From: Anaerobacillus sp.
Lineage (GTDB): Bacteria > Bacillota > Bacilli > Bacillales > Anaerobacillaceae
Direction of reading: 5' to 3'
Assembly (NCBI GenBank): GCA_007118195.1
Contig: SKSA01000304.1
Span: forward strand, 1-9,205
Length of the DNA: 9,205 nt
Part shown: positions 6,631-9,205 of the stretch, piece after piece
Layout of the letters: each line of letters starts with the position of its first letter
Position numbering within the stretch: the stretch's first letter is position 1
Notes under the pieces: generated by a model
The model's database searches: none
Seen by the model: the letters and a program-made list of their open reading frames with translations, nothing else
Told to the model about the DNA's origin: nothing
Program-made: the position numbers and the translations under genes

Positions 6631-7973
6631 AAAAAGTAAATTTAACACAAAGGATTTGGTTATCCTTTATTTTATTAATTTTATTAGTGGGGCTATTGCT
6701 TGTCGTTATTTATCCAATCTCCTTAAAAACAACGCTAACACAAGAGACGTATCGAATTATTGAAAAAGAGCAAGATCGTTATTCTGGACCTTATGAAGCA
6801 CCTTTTGATCCGACAGAAACTGAAATGGATTTTATTGAACGTCGCAATGTCGAACGGTCTGTCGGACATTTGTTTATCGTTAATCAGTATGGAAAGCTCC
6901 AGGGAGATCATGTTCCTAGTGAAATTGTAAACGAAATGAGAGATCGAGCTTCGAAACAAATGACAGACCGTGGCAGATATGAACTGACTTATGGTGGTTC
7001 GACCTTATTTTATGTTATTTTAAAGCTCGATACGATGGTTGGAGAAGCACATCAAATTTCGTTTATGTGGGATTCTTATCGTGACCAAATGGTGAAACAG
7101 CTATGGGAACGGCTGCTTTATATTTTAATTTCAGCGAGTCTTTTAAGTCTTATCCCAGCCTTCTGGCTAAAAAATTATTTACGACAGCCATTAACACTTT
7201 TAGGGAATCACATTGAACAAATATCTAATCGGAATTGGCAGGATCCTTTTGAATGGAGTGGGGATCAAGATTTTGAAAAGCTATCATTCCAATTTGAACA
7301 CATGCGTCAAAACTTAATCAATTATGATAAAGCTCAAAAAACATTTATCCAACATGCTTCTCATGAATTGAAAACTCCGATTATGGTGGTAAAAAGTTAC
7401 GCCAAATCTGTAAAAGATGGAGTTTTTCCTCAAGAAAATCTTGAGCAGGCCATGGATGTCATTATTGAGGAATCAAACCGTATGGAAAAAAGAGTGAAAG
7501 ATATGCTTTATTTTACAAAGCTTGATTCAATTAAAGAAGAGATTGTCCATCGTGAAGATATTGTATTCGGTTCGATTGCCTATCAATTAGAAGAACGCTA
7601 CAGGTTACAACGAAACGATCTCATTTTTGTTGTAGAAGGTGCTCAAGTGAAATTTATTGGTGATCGTGAGCAAGTCCAAATTTTATTAGAAAATTTAGTT
7701 GAAAATGCACTGCGTTATGCACAGTCAACGATTTTGATAAAAGCCGATGTTGACAAAAGCAAAGAGGCTGTAGTATTAACGGTAAAAAATGATGGTGAAC
7801 ATATTCCGAGTAAAGAATTAAGTCATATATTTACTCCTTTTCGAAAAGGAAACAAAGGACAGTTTGGCCTTGGACTAGCAATTGTAAAAAGAATTGCTGA
7901 ACTTCATGGTGGCTATCCAACAGTGAAAAATGATGATGAGGGAGTAAGCTTTAAAATCTACCTTCCATTATAG
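6627..7973 (+). CDS. cssS: Membrane sensor histidine kinase, CssS-like
   Basis: A 448-residue sensor kinase, the size of B. subtilis CssS (451). Membrane helix 1 is at about 10-31 and helix 2 at about 162-183, enclosing a 130-residue extracellular sensor region that is acidic near the front (DPTETEMDF). A HAMP-like linker follows (about 184-235). The dimerisation and phosphoacceptor helix carries ASHELKTP with H246. The ATPase domain shows the N box (LLENLVENALRYA, N360), G1 (NDGEH, D389), F box (FTPF, 402-405) and G2 (FGLGLAIVKRI, 413-423), so it should be active. The start ATG overlaps the cssR stop as ATGA, typical of coupled two-component pairs. It senses secretion or heat stress in the family; the extracellular domain is where this protein should differ most from other CssS proteins. 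No terminator follows before yhaM. Confidence 0.86.
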   Translation: MKKVNLTQRIWLSFILLILLVGLLLVVIYPISLKTTLTQETYRIIEKEQDRYSGPYEAPFDPTETEMDFIERRNVERSVGHLFIVNQYGKLQGDHVPSEIVNEMRDRASKQMTDRGRYELTYGGSTLFYVILKLDTMVGEAHQISFMWDSYRDQMVKQLWERLLYILISASLLSLIPAFWLKNYLRQPLTLLGNHIEQISNRNWQDPFEWSGDQDFEKLSFQFEHMRQNLINYDKAQKTFIQHASHELKTPIMVVKSYAKSVKDGVFPQENLEQAMDVIIEESNRMEKRVKDMLYFTKLDSIKEEIVHREDIVFGSIAYQLEERYRLQRNDLIFVVEGAQVKFIGDREQVQILLENLVENALRYAQSTILIKADVDKSKEAVVLTVKNDGEHIPSKELSHIFTPFRKGNKGQFGLGLAIVKRIAELHGGYPTVKNDDEGVSFKIYLPL

Positions 7974-8003
7974 AAAATTTCATAAAGGGCTGGAGGTGTG
8001 ACG

Positions 8004-8948
8004 ATGCGAAAAGGGATCGTTCATTATAATACAGGTGAAAAGATAGATGGATATTTATTAATTAAAGCTGCTAATAAAGGGTTAGCGAGTAACGGTAAGC
8101 CGTTTTTAACTTTACAATTAGGCGACAATACCGGAGATATCGAAGCTAAACTGTGGGGTTGCAATCCAGAAGATGAAACTACTTTTGTTGGTAGTGTGAT
8201 CGTTCATGTAACTGGCGATATTCATGAGTACCGTGGTAAACCTCAACTAAAGATTAAAGGTATTCGTCCGACAACAGCTATGGATCATGTGAAGCTAGCA
8301 GATTTTCTTCAATGTGCACCTTTGGACCCAGAGGAAATGCTCGCTAAAATCACACAGTATATTTTTGAAATGAAAAATGCGAACATCCAACGAATTACCC
8401 GTCACTTACTAAAAAAACATCGAGAAGCATTTATTGAAGTTCCAGCAGCGACGAAAAATCATCATGAATTCGTTTCGGGCTTAGCTTATCATGTTGTTTC
8501 TATGCTAGATTTAGCAAAAGCAATTGCTCAATTATATCCTTCATTAGATACCGATCTCCTATACTCAGGGGTCATTTTACACGATTTAGGAAAAGTCATT
8601 GAATTGTCCGGTCCTGTTGCAACGACATATACTCTTGAAGGAAAGCTTATTGGTCACATATCAATTATGGTCAATGAAATCGGCCTAGTAGCAAAAGAAT
8701 TAGGAATTGATAGTGAAGAAGTCATGCTTTTACAACATCTTGTATTGAGTCACCACTCTAAAGGAGAGTGGGGGAGCCCAAAAGCTCCATTGATCCGTGA
8801 AGCAGAAATATTGCATATGATCGATAATGTTGATGCAAAAATGAATATGCTAGATCGTGCCTTAGAAAGAGTGAAACCTGGGGAGTTTAGCGAGAAAATT
8901 TACGCCATGGACAACCGTAGTTTCTATAAACCTAGCTTTCATGAGTAA
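8004..8948 (+). CDS. yhaM: 3'-5' exoribonuclease YhaM (OB fold plus HD domain)
   Basis: A 314-residue protein, the same length as B. subtilis YhaM, with near-continuous recognisable similarity ([15 protein letters not shown] region, [34 protein letters not shown]). The N-terminal OB-fold (about 10-90) binds nucleic acid; GDIEAKLW and the basic [15 protein letters not shown] strand lie there. The HD phosphohydrolase domain (about 155-290) supplies metal ligands: H163, H193-D194 in ILHDLGK, H218 in GHIS, H250-H251 and D277. The enzyme trims short single-stranded RNA ends in a manganese-dependent reaction in the cytoplasm. GTG at 7998 is also in frame, but GGAGG (7992-7996) lies 7 nt before ATG 8004, and GTG would overlap the ribosome site, so ATG 8004 is the start. 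The gene begins 30 bases after cssS with no terminator between, so transcription from cssR is likely to continue into it. Confidence 0.96.
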   Translation: MRKGIVHYNTGEKIDGYLLIKAANKGLASNGKPFLTLQLGDNTGDIEAKLWGCNPEDETTFVGSVIVHVTGDIHEYRGKPQLKIKGIRPTTAMDHVKLADFLQCAPLDPEEMLAKITQYIFEMKNANIQRITRHLLKKHREAFIEVPAATKNHHEFVSGLAYHVVSMLDLAKAIAQLYPSLDTDLLYSGVILHDLGKVIELSGPVATTYTLEGKLIGHISIMVNEIGLVAKELGIDSEEVMLLQHLVLSHHSKGEWGSPKAPLIREAEILHMIDNVDAKMNMLDRALERVKPGEFSEKIYAMDNRSFYKPSFHE

Positions 8949-9118
8949 ATTGTAATAATAATTTACAATATAAAATGTAAAATTTACAATTGTGTTAGTA
9001 GAGCTTTGGAGCAACTATAGTAATTTGTAATTTAAAATTTACAATTAATTAGTAATGCTGCGAAGCTTTCACACTAATTTTTAATTCTAAATTATGAATT
9101 GTACATTAAAATGGTATA
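8949..9118. repeat. AT-rich imperfect repeat region downstream of yhaM
   Basis: No gene is seen. The region begins with ATTGTAA (8949-8955) paired to TTACAAT (8963-8969). TAAAATTTACAATT occurs identically at 8978-8991 and 9033-9046, 55 bp apart, and each copy is followed by TTAGTA (8994-8999 and 9049-9054) and a GCT-4nt-AGC mini-hairpin. Around the second copy, AATTAGT (9047-9053) and ACTAATT (9073-9079) form a perfect 7-bp inverted repeat, with weaker symmetry extending outward. This looks like two related units of a dispersed intergenic repeat. There is no convincing T-run terminator for yhaM, though the hairpins may serve. Confidence 0.6.
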
Positions 9119-9126
9119 TCTATTAA
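9099..9126 (+). promoter_or_regulatory. Weak promoter candidate for the last gene
   Basis: TTGTAC (9099-9104) and TATTAA (9121-9126), separated by 16 bp, are a partial sigma-A match. The -10 would lie inside the first 12-bp palindrome. The surrounding AT-rich sequence makes chance matches likely. Confidence 0.3.
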
Positions 9127-9165
9127 TAGAGAAGAATAGACTACTAGTAACAATCTATTAATAGA
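9119..9165. promoter_or_regulatory. Two identical 12-bp palindromes, TCTATTAATAGA, candidate operator pair
   Basis: TCTATTAATAGA is a perfect palindrome, present at 9119-9130 and again at 9154-9165, 35 bp apart, both followed by G. The first covers the likely -10 and the second touches the ribosome binding site of the last gene (AGGTGA, 9165-9170). In the transcript the two copies could pair with each other. A repressor site or a translational switch would both fit. Confidence 0.5.
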
Positions 9166-9175
9166 GGTGATTTAG

Positions 9176-9205
9176 ATGAATTCAGTAAAGCTTGTCGGCG
9201 CACTA
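9176..9205 (+). CDS. Start of an unidentified gene, 3' truncated by window edge
   Basis: ATG at 9176 follows a good ribosome site, GAGGTGA (9164-9170), with 5-nt spacing. Only ten residues are visible, MNSVKLVGAL. A lysine followed by hydrophobic residues could be the beginning of a signal peptide or membrane segment, but ten residues cannot show this. In B. subtilis the genes beyond yhaM are yhaL and prsA. The visible start does not identify either, so no name is given. Confidence 0.6.
   Translation, partial: MNSVKLVGAL

Noticed and set aside
6548..6763. 71-codon + strand frame across the cssR-cssS junction
   Set aside because: It lies in a different frame under two well-supported genes, has no ribosome site and no recognisable protein features.
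7998..8003. GTG 7998 as the start of yhaM
   Set aside because: It sits two bases after GGAGG, too close to be used. ATG 8004 gives the 314-residue length expected for YhaM.

Overview
The window looks like chromosome from a low-GC Gram-positive of the Bacillaceae. Codons are AT-rich, Shine-Dalgarno sites are strong and GGAGG-like, there is at least one TTG start, the terminators are stem-loops with T-runs, and gene content and order match the Bacillus subtilis yha region. All assignments come from reading the protein sequences against remembered families; no search was run. All supported genes are on the + strand.

Layout. Positions 1-420 hold the 3' end of a yhaP-like ABC-2 transporter permease, closed by a good terminator (532-572). 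The gap 421-769 carries a possible decayed coding tail, the terminator, a small inverted-repeat segment, a 7-bp tandem repeat and an extended -10 promoter. Then come yhaO (770-2008) and yhaN (2010-5003), a tightly coupled SbcD/SbcC-like nuclease-ATPase pair. A 283-bp gap (5004-5286) with hairpins, a weak promoter candidate, operator-like palindromes and a possible 21-codon ORF leads to a GbsR/MarR-family regulator (TTG start at 5287, end 5862) with its own terminator. After it come a response regulator and sensor kinase most like CssR/CssS of secretion stress (5953-6630 and 6627-7973, overlapping by 4 bp). Thirty bases later is yhaM (8004-8948), a 3'-5' exoribonuclease with OB and HD domains. 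The last 257 bp hold an AT-rich repeat region, two copies of a perfect 12-bp palindrome, and the first 10 codons of another gene.

How it works together. In B. subtilis yhaP, yhaO, yhaN and yhaM lie side by side. Here the same order is kept but gbsR-like, cssR and cssS sit between yhaN and yhaM, and no terminator separates cssS from yhaM. The RNase is therefore probably co-transcribed with a secretion-stress two-component system, and no htrA/htrB target gene is in view. YhaN carries a hydrophobic double-helix hairpin in the middle of its coiled coil, where Rad50/SbcC proteins usually have a zinc hook, which suggests a membrane-attached variant of this DNA-processing machine.

I found no mobile element with a transposase, no CRISPR, and no tRNA or rRNA. 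The most interesting signals are the membrane hairpin in YhaN, the cssRS-yhaM linkage, and the paired 12-bp palindromes over the start of the last gene.
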